Source: Diacronema lutheri (lineage: Eukaryota; Haptophyta; Pavlovophyceae; Pavlovales; Pavlovaceae). Taken from it: DNA of 46,258 bases. Each line of letters starts with the position of its first letter. The stretch's first letter is position 1. Positions 1 to 9,810 of this stretch are shown piece by piece. The translations under genes and the position numbers were made by a program. Location: NCBI GenBank assembly GCA_019448385.1, contig JAGTXO010000096.1:1-46258 (forward strand). The letters are read 5' to 3'. The notes below the pieces were generated by a model, which did not search any database, was not told the origin of the DNA, and worked only from the letters and a program-made list of their open reading frames with translations.

Positions 1-689
1 GGCGCGGTCCGGGCTGGTCCGGCCAGTGTAAGGCGAGAGTACGACCCGGGTCGTACAATCAAGGGTTAAAAGCCAGGCAAGAGCGCTCGAGGGTCGGACG
101 ATGCTTAGGACGAGCCTAGGACCGAGACCCCCTCCTGACCGGCGATTTGAGTAGAATTCGGGGTCGAGCGGGCGCGGCGGACGGAGGGCCCGAGCGGGCC
201 GACGGAGGACCGACCCCGGAATGCGGGCGACCGGAAGGGCTGGGTGATTGACGCGAGTAGAATAGAATGGCGGATTCCGGGGGGACGCAACTGGCATCGC
301 GCAAGCTGAGCCCTCTGACTGACCGGCGCGCCGAGTGCCGCGTGCACCCCGTGGAGGGCGCGGCCAGTCGGACACTCTCGCGACTGAGCTCGCCGCGGCA
401 TACCGTGCGCTGCGCCGGCGCGCTACTTGCCGTTGGCCGAGCTGCGGGTGTCGCGCACGGCCGTGCTGCGCAGCCAGCGCCTCGATGCGCCGGTGGCCGG
501 AACCAAGCCTCGACAGCATGTTGCTCACTTGGGCTCGGTGCGCGGTGCGCGGCTCTGCCGGCGCGGGGCGCGTGCGCGGGCGCGGGCGCGACGCTTCGGA
601 CTCGCTGCCGGCTCTGCCTGTGCGGGCGCGATGCACTCGGACTCGATGCCCGGCTCTGCCTTCGTGGGCGCGGTCGCGGGCACGGGCGC

Positions 690-1500
690 GCCCTCGACCC
701 CGTCGCGGTGAAGACATCGAACTCGACGCACACGCCGTGGTCCTGAAGTCGGTGGCCTCGCTGTCGTTCGCGTAAGCCTCGGGCGAACTCGCAACGAGCG
801 ACGACATCTCGGCGTGGAGCCAGCACATCTCAGCTGCCAGCGTGATCAGGTTCTTGAGCGCTCCGTTGAAAGAGTCACTCTCACGGAGGCGCTCGCTGCA
901 CACACAGATAGCCATCGAGCTTGTGAGCGTGCTCGTGCGCCGTGCGAGGTCCTTGGAGAGCGCGTCGGCGCGCGCGCACATGCCGTCGCATGATTGGCCG
1001 GTGTCATGCTGTGCTTCCAAGGCATGGTGCTCGGCGTTGAGCGTGTCGTGATCCACGCGAACGAGCTGCAACCAGCTGCAGCAGCCGCGCGACGCCGCTG
1101 TCGCCGACGATGCGCTGGAGCATGTGGCCCATGAGGTGCGCGCGGCACGTGGCGAGCGCGACGTTCTTGCGCAGCAGCGCGAGGATCCGGGCGCCGCGGA
1201 CGAGCCGGCCCATGCACTTGAGCGCGTAGATTCGGGCCGCACATGCACGCGCCGACGACCGAGTCGGCGGGCCCGCCGTCGAGCCAAAAGTTGGCCTCGG
1301 CCGCATCGCGGCGGCGGGCGACGCGCTGAAGGATGCGCACGCGGTAGTGCCGGTCGACGAGCAGCTCGTCGCCGAAGATCTCGTCGGGCAGCAGCTCGAG
1401 ACGTTCTGGGGTACATGTTGTGCGAGCGAGCACGCGACGAGATCTCGTCGGGCGTGCCGTCCGTTCGTTCAGAGCAGAGCGCGTCGGACCGGCAGACAGA
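690..1500 (-). pseudogene. degraded hypothetical coding remnant
   Basis: Three minus-strand frames each carry a protein-like stretch that would join only through frameshifts. About 1240-1450 reads LPDEIFGDELLVDRHYRVRI followed by a segment with FWLDGG. About 1075-1235 reads RIYALKCMGRLVRGARIL and continues with MGHMLQRIVGD. About 700-1070 reads RVDHDTLNAEHHALEAQ and continues as an amphipathic helix-rich segment with AEMCWLHAEMSSLV. The shifts fall near 1235 and 1070. Residue composition differs from the Arg/Ala noise of the other frames. No family was recognised. It may be a decayed gene or a gene whose small introns I cannot resolve. Confidence 0.35.
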
Positions 1501-1830
1501 CGATGCAGCGCGCGAAGGCACCTGCAGCGCGCGGCGTGGCCTCGCGTGCCGTCACGAAGCCGCCTGCGCGCACTGCGGAGGCGGCGAGCGCGACGAGGGC
1601 GGGCGCGGACGAGGTGCTGAGCGGCGTCACGTACGCGCCCTCGCCCGCCGAGCTCGACGCCGCGGCGCTGACGATGCGCGCGGCATACCACACCGACCGC
1701 CTCTGAGACGATGCGCGGCGCCTGCGGAGGACTGGTCCGTTGGCGCGCAAACCGTGGGCGAAAGGGCGCGAAGCCAACGGCCGTCCGCGCACGTTCAAAC
1801 GCGCGCATACGGGTGGCTTCCTCCCACCTT

Positions 1831-2153
1831 CGGCGCCGCTTTCAAAAGGGTGTAGGGTGTAGGGTGTCGGATGCAAACAAGCCCTCCCCACATTTGGGCC
1901 CGACGTCATTCCTTCTTCGAAGCCGTGACGTTACTCACATACGAGTACTTTTACTTAGTGTAGGATGGATCTATTCTCTAAGTATTTACATAGTGTAGGG
2001 TGTAGGATAAGTACGGTTATGAAAGTCCCATAGGGGGAGAAGGAATGACGCTGTGACGGAAGAAGGAGGTGACGTCGGGCCCAAATGTGGGGAGGGCTTG
2101 TTTTTGCATCCTACACCCTACACCCTACACCCTTTTAGAAAGCGGCGGCGCCT
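1831..2153. mobile_element. foldback / MITE-like inverted-repeat element
   Basis: The left arm (about 1831-1920) and right arm (about 2058-2153) are near-perfect reverse complements of about 90 bp. They share an unbroken core of roughly 34 bp that includes GACGTCGGGCCCAAATGTGG, and three GGGTGTA-type heptamers (CCCTACA on the other arm). The spacer of about 137 bp (1921-2057) is clearly more A/T-rich than the surroundings and holds further GTGTAGG units. It contains no coding sequence. The structure fits a non-autonomous foldback or MITE, or an interstitial block of telomere-like heptamers in head-to-head orientation. A target-site duplication was not identified. Confidence 0.7.
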
Positions 2154-2337
2154 CGGAGCATGGCGGCTCGACAGCATGGCGCCTCGACAGCATGGCGTCG
2201 TCCAGCGTCACGCCGCGTCGTGGTCCTGCCGCTCCTCCGTGGCGCACGGATGGCGCTCCTCCGTGACGCAGCCGAACGACGCCGCGGCGTCACGGCCGGG
2301 CGCAGTCGCCATCCTGGACGCACGGATAGCGAACCGG

Positions 2338-3858
2338 TCGACGAGATCCGGCACGAGGACGTCTGCGCCATCGCCACGCAGCTCGACTGCGTCTACACGG
2401 GGCTCACGGGCTCGATGTTTGGCACCAAGTGGAACGTGTGCGGGGTCATGCTCCCGAAGCGCGCCGAGCAGCGGCCGCAGCCCGGCTCGGACGCCTTCGC
2501 CTCGTACAGCGTGGCCGCCTGGGCCGACACGTTCGACTCCACGGGGCTGTACGTGCCCGACGAGCGCGAGCGCGCGGCGGCGCTCGCGGCGGTGGCCGGT
2601 CTGCGCACGGCGCGCGCGCCGGCCGGGCCGGGCGGGCGCGAGCTCGCGCGCGCGCAGGGCTACGATCGCGCCGAGCAGGCTGCGAGCGCGGCGGCGGCGC
2701 GCGCGGCGATGGCCGAGGCCGGCCAGCAGCGCGCGCTCCACGGCGCGGTCGTCGACTCGGCGCTGCGCGGCGTGGGCGACCGGCTGCACTTTTGCGACGC
2801 GCCGGGCGGCACGGGCAAGACGTTCGTCGAGCGCGCCATCATCGCCGCCGTGCGCGCGGATGGGCACGCGGTCGTCGTGTGCGCGTCCTCGGGCGTCGCC
2901 GCCACGCTGCTGCCCGACGGCCCGCACCTTCCACTCGACCTTCAAGGTGCCCGTCGGCGCCGACTCGGACGGGCAAGCGGTTCAATGGCGTGCCGCGCTC
3001 CGAGCGCGGGCGCTCCGTGGCCGCCGCGGCGAATGATCGTGGGGGACGAGGCGCCGATGCAGAAGCGGGGCCGCCTCGACTCGCTCGATCGGTGTTTGCG
3101 CGACGTGACGGGCGTCGACGAGCGCTTCGGCGGCAAGACGTTGCTGCTCGCCGGCGACTTTTGCCAGTGCTTGCCGGTGGTGCGGCGCGGCTCGCGCGCG
3201 CAGATCGTGCGCTCCTGCCTCGAGTACTCGGCATCGTGGCAGCACGATCGGCCGTACGCCTTGGTCGAGAACTCTCGCGCCTCGAACGCGGCGCGCGACA
3301 CGGGCGACGCGCTCGGCGCGGGCGAGTGGGCGAAGCTGCCGCGCAGCCTCGGCGACGGCGCCTTTCCCGCGGCGGTGCCGCCTGCGGGGGCCATGCCCGG
3401 CGCATTCCCGCTCGATCCCGTGCAGCTGCCCGAGGCGTCTCGGCCTACCCGGCGGAGCTCGTAGCCACTCGCCTCCTCTCGCTCGGCGAGGGGCTGTGCA
3501 GCGGCACGCGGCTGGTCGTGCGCGGCGTGCGCGCCGGCGGCCGGCTGCTCGAGTGCGCGCGACCCGGCGCGGCCGCCGGGCGCGACAGCACCGTGCTCAT
3601 CGCGCGCATCGACCACCACTCGCCCGACGAGGGCACGTTCGCGTTTGCATGGCTGCACCGCCAGTTCCCGGTGCGGCCGGCGTAACAAGGCGCAGGGTCA
3701 AGCGCTCGGGTGCGCGGGCGTGTGGCTCGCCGAGCCGTGCTTCACGCACGGCCAGCTCTACGTGGCCGCTTCGCGCGTCGGGCACGCGTCGCGCATCCGC
3801 TTTGCGCTTGGCCCGGACCATGTGACGCGCACCGTCGTCTTCAAAGAGGTGCTCCGCG
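2338..3858 (+). pseudogene. Pif1/Helitron-type DNA helicase, frame-broken
   Basis: SF1B helicase motifs appear in order but in three frames. Walker A is DAPGGTGKTF (about 2800-2824), followed by ASSGVAATLLPDG. A one-base loss near 2923 moves TFHSTFKVPV to another frame. Walker B is VGDEAPMQ (about 3039-3062), and LLLAGDFCQCLPVV is motif III (about 3145-3182). The normal segment between motif III and the C-terminal half is shortened. GLCSGTRLVV and RQFPVRPA (to 3684) lie in a second frame and end at a stop where the family has a conserved TINKAQGQ stretch. A small deletion there leaves NKAQGQ and HGQLYVAASRV in the third frame (3685-3800). The motifs match the helicase half of Helitron and Pif1-like proteins; no HUH replication-initiator domain was found upstream. 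I read it as a decayed mobile-element helicase. Confidence 0.75.
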
Positions 3859-5666
3859 CGGTCAGCGGTGGCGAGGCGGCGGCGGCGGCGGCGGCATTCG
3901 CCGCGGCCGCCGTCGCCGCCGCGCGCGAATGCGCGGCGGCGGCGCGCGGTGGCGGCGGGCGCGGCGGGCGCGGCTCGGACGGCGCGCGCGGCGCCGGCGG
4001 CGGGCGGCGCGCTGGCGGCGGGCGCGACGCCGGCGCGCGGTGCTGCCCAGCACCCGCCGGCGCGACGCCCGTCGCGCCGCTCGCGGCCGACGCGCAGCCG
4101 GCGGGTGCTCGCCAACACCGCGCGCCGCGCGACTGGCCCGCGTACCTGCGCGCCCTTCTAGGGCGCGCAGGGGCCTCAAGCCGGCGCGCTGCCCGCCGCC
4201 GCGTGGGTCGCCGCCGCGCGCGTGCCGTCGGCGCTGCCGCCGTCCGGCGTCGCGCTCGCGCCGCTGCCGCAACCGCAGCCGCCGCCGCCGCCGCCGCCTG
4301 CCGGCAAGCTGGGCAAGCGCGCAGCGGCGGCGACGGCGGTGCGCGGCCCGGCGAGCAAGCGGTAGCGGTGCCGCCGAGCCGGGGGCGGGCTCCGTGGGCG
4401 ACGCGGCTTGGCTCGCCACTCGCACCACTCGCGCCGGGCGCGCACAACGCGCCGTGGTCCGCTGCGCGGCCGGGCGAAAATGCGGTCCTGGCTGCGGGGC
4501 GGATCCGACACGCCGTGGCCGTACAGCGCGTTCGGCATGGATTTGTTACTCATGCCATGGCGTCGCGCCACGATGACGCCCGTGGCCCCGGCGGCCAGCC
4601 TCGCGCCGCTACGCCGTGTCGTCGCGGCCGGCGCACACAGCGAACTGTGTGTCCGCGGCACATGCCCGGCTGCTCGCGCGCTGCAAGCTTGCCGAACTGC
4701 TCGCGCTGGAATGGCGCGTTGCGGGCGTGCCCGCGCACCGCGCGTGTGCCATGCGCGTTCCGGGAGCGCCGCGCCGCGCGCCAAAGCGGCGCGCGGCGGA
4801 CGTGCGGCCTCGGGCCGAAGAGGGGCCGGCGCGACCGGCCGCGAGGCGGGCGCAGACGCTCGGCGTGCCGGTCGATGCGTCGTCCAAATCCGCGTCGGGC
4901 GGATGCGCGCCTGGGCCGGCGCTGCGTGCAGTCGGCGGGGCCCGGCCACGCGCTCGGGCGTAACGTTCGCGCCTGTTCGGCCGAGGCGCACTCGCCGTCC
5001 CCTCGCGCCGGCAACGTGCGTGCGGGCCAGCACGCAGGCAGCGTACGATGCCACGGCAGCGGCGAGCGCGTCCCCGCCGGTGTGCCGCTCGGCGCCCCGT
5101 CACGCGCAACGTGCGCGCCGCCCGCTGCATGCGCACGCATACGCGCGCTGGCAGCGTGCGCAAAATTGCCCGGGCAAGATCGTCCCGCGCTCGCGCCGCC
5201 GACGCATCATTCCATGTGTCCGTTTCGGCATCTGCCACCATCCACCAGCCCTCGAAAGCCGGCTTGCGCGTGGGCGCCCGTCCGGTGCGAGAAGCGGCTC
5301 GCGTCCTCGCGCGGGGCGCCTCCGCGCCAGGCGCCCGGCGCGCGCTCGTCTTGCCGCGCCACCACGCTGATCTGCGCCCAACCCTCGCTCGCCAATTCCC
5401 CCGTCGTCCCTGCTGCGCAGCCCGCAACAGCGCGCGCATGGCGCGTGCACGGCGCGGCGCCTTGAGCAAGTTTTACGTCGTCGGTCGGCAGCCTGTGGAA
5501 GACGCGTTTGACGGCCCGATGTGGCCGGTGAGAGTGCCCGGCGTGCCGCGTGGTGAGCGCCTGCACGGCTTGCCGGGCTCGGCGCGCGCCCAGCCAGCCT
5601 CCCTCCATCCCGCCGCAAACCGTGCGTGCGCACCCCGCACACCCGGCGCTGCGCGGCGCGGCGCAG
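3859..5666. other. no identifiable gene; Ala-codon-rich low-complexity DNA
   Basis: Open frames run through this stretch on both strands, but their products are Arg/Ala/Pro-rich without motifs, as expected from GC-rich non-coding DNA. A GCG/GGC-rich block follows the helicase (about 3876-4060). Upstream exons of the USP-like gene that begins at 5667 could lie here, but I could not place them. Confidence 0.4.
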
Positions 5667-7107
5667 GCGCGAAAAACGAGGGCAGCGCGTGCTACACGAC
5701 CGTCCTTATGCAATCGCTCTTCGCCCTGAACATGCTCCGTGCGATGCTTCGCTCCGCTTCGCGCCGTGCCAACAGCGTCGAGAGGGCGCGTTTTCGGGAC
5801 TTTGGCACGCTGATCGAGGACACCAGGGCGCCGACACGGCTGTGTCTTGTGTCCGTCATCGACGTCATCTCGGGCCGTGGCGCGCGAAGGACGCCGCAGG
5901 ATGCCGCTGAGTTCTTCCGGTTGCTGCTCGGCCGAGTGCCCGGGCTCGCTGCGGCCTTTGAAGCCGACACACGCGTCGGGCCAGTGCTCGAGCAGATCGC
6001 CGTGCCTTCAGAGGCCGGCGAGGGCATCGCCGTACTCGTCAGCGTCGGCGGCGATGCGGCGCGCGCGCTTGCACACGCTCTGGGGGGCGCCGCTGGGCCG
6101 CCGCGGGATCGCCACACGAACGCGGGCCACTCGGGCGTGCTCACGCCAGCCAGCATTGCTGTCGAGGCGCCGCGCACGACGCGCGGCAATGGCTCGCAGT
6201 GCAAGAACAACCGCGCGCTCGTGTGCGCGCCGCGGCTGCTGCTCGGCGGGCGCGACCACCTCCCCGTCGCCGGCGTGGTGCACGTGGGCGAGGGGCCGAT
6301 GAGCGGGCACCTTGTCGCCATCGTGCTCCGCAACGAGGCTTGGTTTCCGTGCGACGACTACAACGTGCGGCGGCGCGCACGGTCGCTCGGTGCCGCGACC
6401 GGCGGTCGAGCGCAGCCGCGACCGCCCCGTCCTCCCGCGCGGCACGCGCGCGTGGCCTGAAAGCTCGCGCGCGCGCCTGCCGCACGCACGCGCGTTGCCC
6501 GCGCAGATCTACAACGTACCTGAGTCCGACGCGCTGGCGTGGGCAAGTGGTGCGAGCATGCTCGTTCACAGCCGGCTCGACGTGGAGCCGTTGGACCCGG
6601 CGCTGGGCTCAGCGTCACCGCCGTCGGCCGCATCGCCTGCGTGGCCGAGCTCGGAGCCCGACGCGCCGACCTTGCCGGCAGCCTGGCCGCGGGTGCGGCA
6701 GATGGCAGCGGTGCCAACAGATGCGACGATCGGCATCGCGGAGACGGCTGCAGACATCTCTACGGCGGCGATCGGCCCAGCTGCGTGCGAGGCCCGCCAA
6801 GTTGTCTCCGTGACGCGCGCATTGCCAACAGCGGTGAGTGCGTCCTCGTCTCCGGCGGCCGCTGTGCCCCCCCCCCCCCCCCCCCCCCCCACACACACAC
6901 ACAACTCTCCCTACCTTCTTCCTCCTTTCGCACCTCGCACGCGCACGCCGTCCGCTGTCCGCTGTCCGCGGCCCAAATTGCCTTGCGGAAGCCGAGCAGG
7001 CAGAGCCCTGCTTGGATGGCTCCAGCGCGCATCTTGTGGATGGCGACGCTGTGGGCGAGCACGGACGCTCAAATGTGACCAGTGGCGCGCACGTGCACGT
7101 GCGCTAA
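5667..7107 (+). CDS. USP-type (peptidase C19) ubiquitin hydrolase-like protein, 5' end unresolved
   Basis: The Cys box is NEGSACYTTVLMQSLF with the catalytic Cys codon at 5690-5692. QDAAEFFRLLL (about 5898-5930) matches the conserved QDAxEF motif. The His box MSGHLVAIVL has the His codon at 6308-6310, followed by W and a DDYN Asp motif. Predicted exons are 5667-6364, 6507-6833 and 7000-7107. The introns 6365-6506 (GTGCGG...GCGCAG) and 6834-6999 (GTGAGT...AGCAG) restore frame, giving 376 visible residues. An acceptor GGCGCAG immediately precedes 5667, so at least one upstream exon is missing. Family members remove ubiquitin from proteins. This catalytic domain is short, with little between the Cys and His boxes, so it may be a minimal or mobile-element-borne protease. 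The second intron holds a poly-C tract and a CA repeat. Confidence 0.65.
6867..6903. repeat. poly-C tract followed by CA repeat
   Basis: About 24 consecutive C residues pass directly into alternating A/C. The tract lies inside the predicted last intron of the USP-like gene. Confidence 0.9.
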
Positions 7108-7199
7108 CTGGACGTCGAGCGTGTGCGCCTTGTCCGCACGTGTGCACTCACGTGCGTCTGCGGCGATCTGCCCGGCGTAGTAGTCCGCGCGCGCGGGAG

Positions 7200-7360
7200 C
7201 CGCGTCGGCAGTAGGAGCAGGATAACGTACTTGCGCCTGACGAGGACGGCGAGAAGTGCGGCTTTTCGCTCGGGGTCTACCATGCCGCCGAGGTTGGCGC
7301 TGGCGCGCGTGAGGCAGTCGGAGCGCGCTGGGCCCGGGTTGAAGGCCTCACCCCGGGGGA
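7200..7360 (-). mobile_element. possible LINE (non-LTR retrotransposon) remnant
   Basis: Read on the minus strand, a frame contains GEAFNPGP, then about 15 residues later NLGGMVDPERKAALLAVL and KYVILLL. Many non-LTR elements have a GDxExNPGP (2A-like) motif just before an APE endonuclease domain that begins with an N-x-x-G-L...K...L pattern. The order and spacing here resemble that start, but the 2A motif is degenerate and no further endonuclease or reverse-transcriptase motifs follow. This is an inference from a short match. Confidence 0.3.
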
Positions 7361-7445
7361 CGGGAGGATTCAAGGCGCCGAGCCGCTGCGGGTGCGGCGG
7401 GAGGCCCCGGGCGGGTGTGCTAATGCGGCTCGATGGCCGCCTGCC

Positions 7446-7468
7446 GGGGGGGGGGGGGGGGGGGGGGG
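7446..7468. repeat. poly-G tract
   Basis: 23 consecutive G. On the minus strand it is a C run ending in CCGGCAG, which could be a splice acceptor with a C-rich tract. Confidence 0.9.
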
Positions 7469-7559
7469 CGTTGGGCCGCCCGCGGAAACGGAGGTGAGCG
7501 TGTGGGAGCGGCGCGCGTCGGCGCGCGCGGCTGGCGTGCAGCACGGATAAGTCTTGTGT

Positions 7560-8416
7560 GGACTTCGCGGGGCGGATCCCGGTGCAGGGATTGCCGACGT
7601 AGGCCGCGAGCGCGAGCAGGGCGGGGATGAAGACGGATGATGGGGTTGGGGCCAAGGCCGCCGCACCCGCAGCTATCACGGTGGCAGCGACCGCCACGGT
7701 CAGTGCGAGGCTCGCGTGGCCGCTGCGCGGGCAGCTCGCCCGCCAGGTCCAGGAGGGCCGGCCTGCGGCCTCAGTGCCCAGCGTTGGGCATGTCAGCGTC
7801 TGCGTCTGCGGGCCCGCCACTGCGATGGCGCTTTGAGCCTGGCGCACCAAAACGCAATCGGTCCGCCGATCGGGGGGGGGGGGGGGGGGGGGGGGGGCGA
7901 GGCGTGCGCGGGGGCTTGGGGTGGGCTCCGGGTGCCGGCGCTGTGCCAGCGGCGGGCTTGGTTGACGCCGTCTCGCCGGGGCCCTTGCGCCTTGCGGCGC
8001 GAGCGTCGCGGAGGGGCGTCGGCTGCGCTGGCTCCGCGTCGGCGGTGGCGTGGGGCAGGCTCTTGTGGAGGGCGGAGCGCTCGCGCACGAGTCGGTTGCC
8101 AAGGCGGGCTGTCTGCGTGCCGTTGGGCTGCGCTTGGGCAGGTAGGACCTGCGGCCTCGGGGGCGGGCGCGTTTTCGTGTTGGGCCAGGCGGCAGCGCGC
8201 ACCGGCCGTGTTCGCGGCCGGCAGGCGGACGTCCGCAGCGGGGCGGAGAATGCGGGCGAAGCGCCTGCATGAACGCGGTTCGCACCTGGCGGCCAGGCGA
8301 TCACGAACCGTTGGGTCGCCCGGCTGTTTGGTGGAGCCGAGGGCAGCAAGGATAGCAAGCTTGGCCGCCTCATCGGTGACGAGCGGCACTGTTGCCCAGC
8401 TCTGTACCTCGAAGCC
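7560..8416 (-). other. coding-like minus-strand fragments, gene not resolved
   Basis: Two stretches have protein-like composition. One is 8286-8416 (includes WATVPLVTDEAAKLAIL), flanked by CCAG and a GTGCG donor-like site. The other is about 7560-7838 (includes TVAVAATVIAAGAAALAP and VFIPALLALAAYVG, both hydrophobic). The intervening sequence carries a poly-C run on that strand. The simplest splice between the two does not keep frame, so I do not propose a gene model. They may belong to the same decayed element as the LINE-like fragment. Confidence 0.25.
7872..7897. repeat. poly-G tract
   Basis: 26 consecutive G residues in otherwise mixed sequence. Confidence 0.9.
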
Positions 8417-8419
8417 CTG

Positions 8420-9810
8420 GATGTGCAGGCGTCGGGGAAGTTCCCGGCAGCGTCGCCTGCGTCCGTCGAGAGGCGGACCGAACTCGCGCCCGTGCCCCCG
8501 TTGGCGACACCGAGCTCTCGCTCGTTCACACCGGCCCGCCGACGCGGGCGCGTGGTGCGCGCGCGTTGGGTGCGTGTCTGCCTCGAGCAGCGTGCCCAGT
8601 CGCAGTGTGGGCGCGTGTCCGTCTGCCTCAAAACGCCACGTGGAGGGGAAGGCGCGGGGCGGGCTCGCCGAGGAGGTGCCGCCGCTCGCTGCCACCCGGC
8701 GCGGGCTCGGGGCAGCCGTCTTCGGGTGCCGCGCTCTTCGCGCCATGCACGAACGTTCCGCCGCGCTCGCAGCGCGCGAGCGCACACACAGAGCGCGCGG
8801 CGACCCCGGCGGGGGCAGTGCGTCCCGGTGGCACTCGCGGGCGCGCGCCTGGTCTGGGCGCAGCTTGGCGCGTTGCCGCCCGCGCAGCGAGCCGCCCGCG
8901 CGCCTCGCCGCGCGCGCGCTTCGTCGCACGCGTGCGCCCTGCATGCACGCGCACAGCGCGCGGCGGCTCGGCGCAGTGCAAGGCAGAGCGTGCTGCAACG
9001 GTTGCGAGGGCGCGCACGCGCGGCGCGGCGCGCCCCTGTGTGGTCGCCTGCGCGCGGCGCGTGGTCCGGACGCAGCTCGGTGGCGTGATGCCGTTCGTGC
9101 AACACAGTGCGCGTGAGAGCCGCACGTGCACATCTGCAGTGCAACGCGGCATTGCGCGCGTTGCGTGCGCGGAGCGCGGCTGGATGTGCCTGAGGTCGCG
9201 CAGCATGCCGCGCGCCGCGCGCTGTGCGGCGCAGCGAGTCGGCCATGCCCCTGGTCCTCGTCTCCGGGGGGGGGGGGGGGGGGGGGTTTGGTGGTGGTGG
9301 CAACCAGGATCCGCCAGCGCGTGGTGGGCGCCGTCCAACTCCCAACCAGGATGCGCCCCGTTCTTCCCCGACACTCTCCGTCCAAACCCGCCGCCCAGCC
9401 TGCCGCCGCACCCGCCGCCAACGCCGCCGCGCACCCATCCGCCGAGCTCACCGCGCGCGCGCTCGCGCTCACGCTGCGCGACGAGGCTGCGCAGGCCGGC
9501 GCGCGGCCGTGCAGAGCAGCGCAGGCCGGCGCGCGGCCGCGCGCGCGCGCTCACGTTGCGGCCGCGCAGCGAGCTTTCGCCGCGTCGCAGCCCCTCCGAG
9601 CAGCCACGATGCACGCCCCCGGAGGACGTTGGCCGCGCTCGGAGGCCGCGCTCGGGCGCGCAAAGAGAGGCGGCGCGGGCAAACGAGTAGGCTCGGCGCG
9701 CTGGCGGGTCCTGGTTGTGGGAGAGCGGGGCATTCTCCAGGGCATCATGTAAATTCTCCCAAGTATCATCCGGGCCGCCATCCGGACACTGACGTGCCCA
9801 CAGTCTGCAG
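8420..9810. other. no gene supported; GC-rich sequence with a poly-G tract
   Basis: A 21-G run lies at 9266-9286. Open frames on both strands give Arg/Ala-rich products without motifs. At 9700-9938 the minus strand also reads like ordinary protein (DGTTWGWVSPGDRMVL), overlapping the start of the giant gene on the other strand; I could not decide whether this is real. Confidence 0.35.

Noticed and set aside
3645-5465. 606-codon plus-strand frame downstream of the helicase
   Set aside because: Only its first ~60 codons match the helicase C-terminus; the rest is Arg/Ala-rich sequence without domain features.
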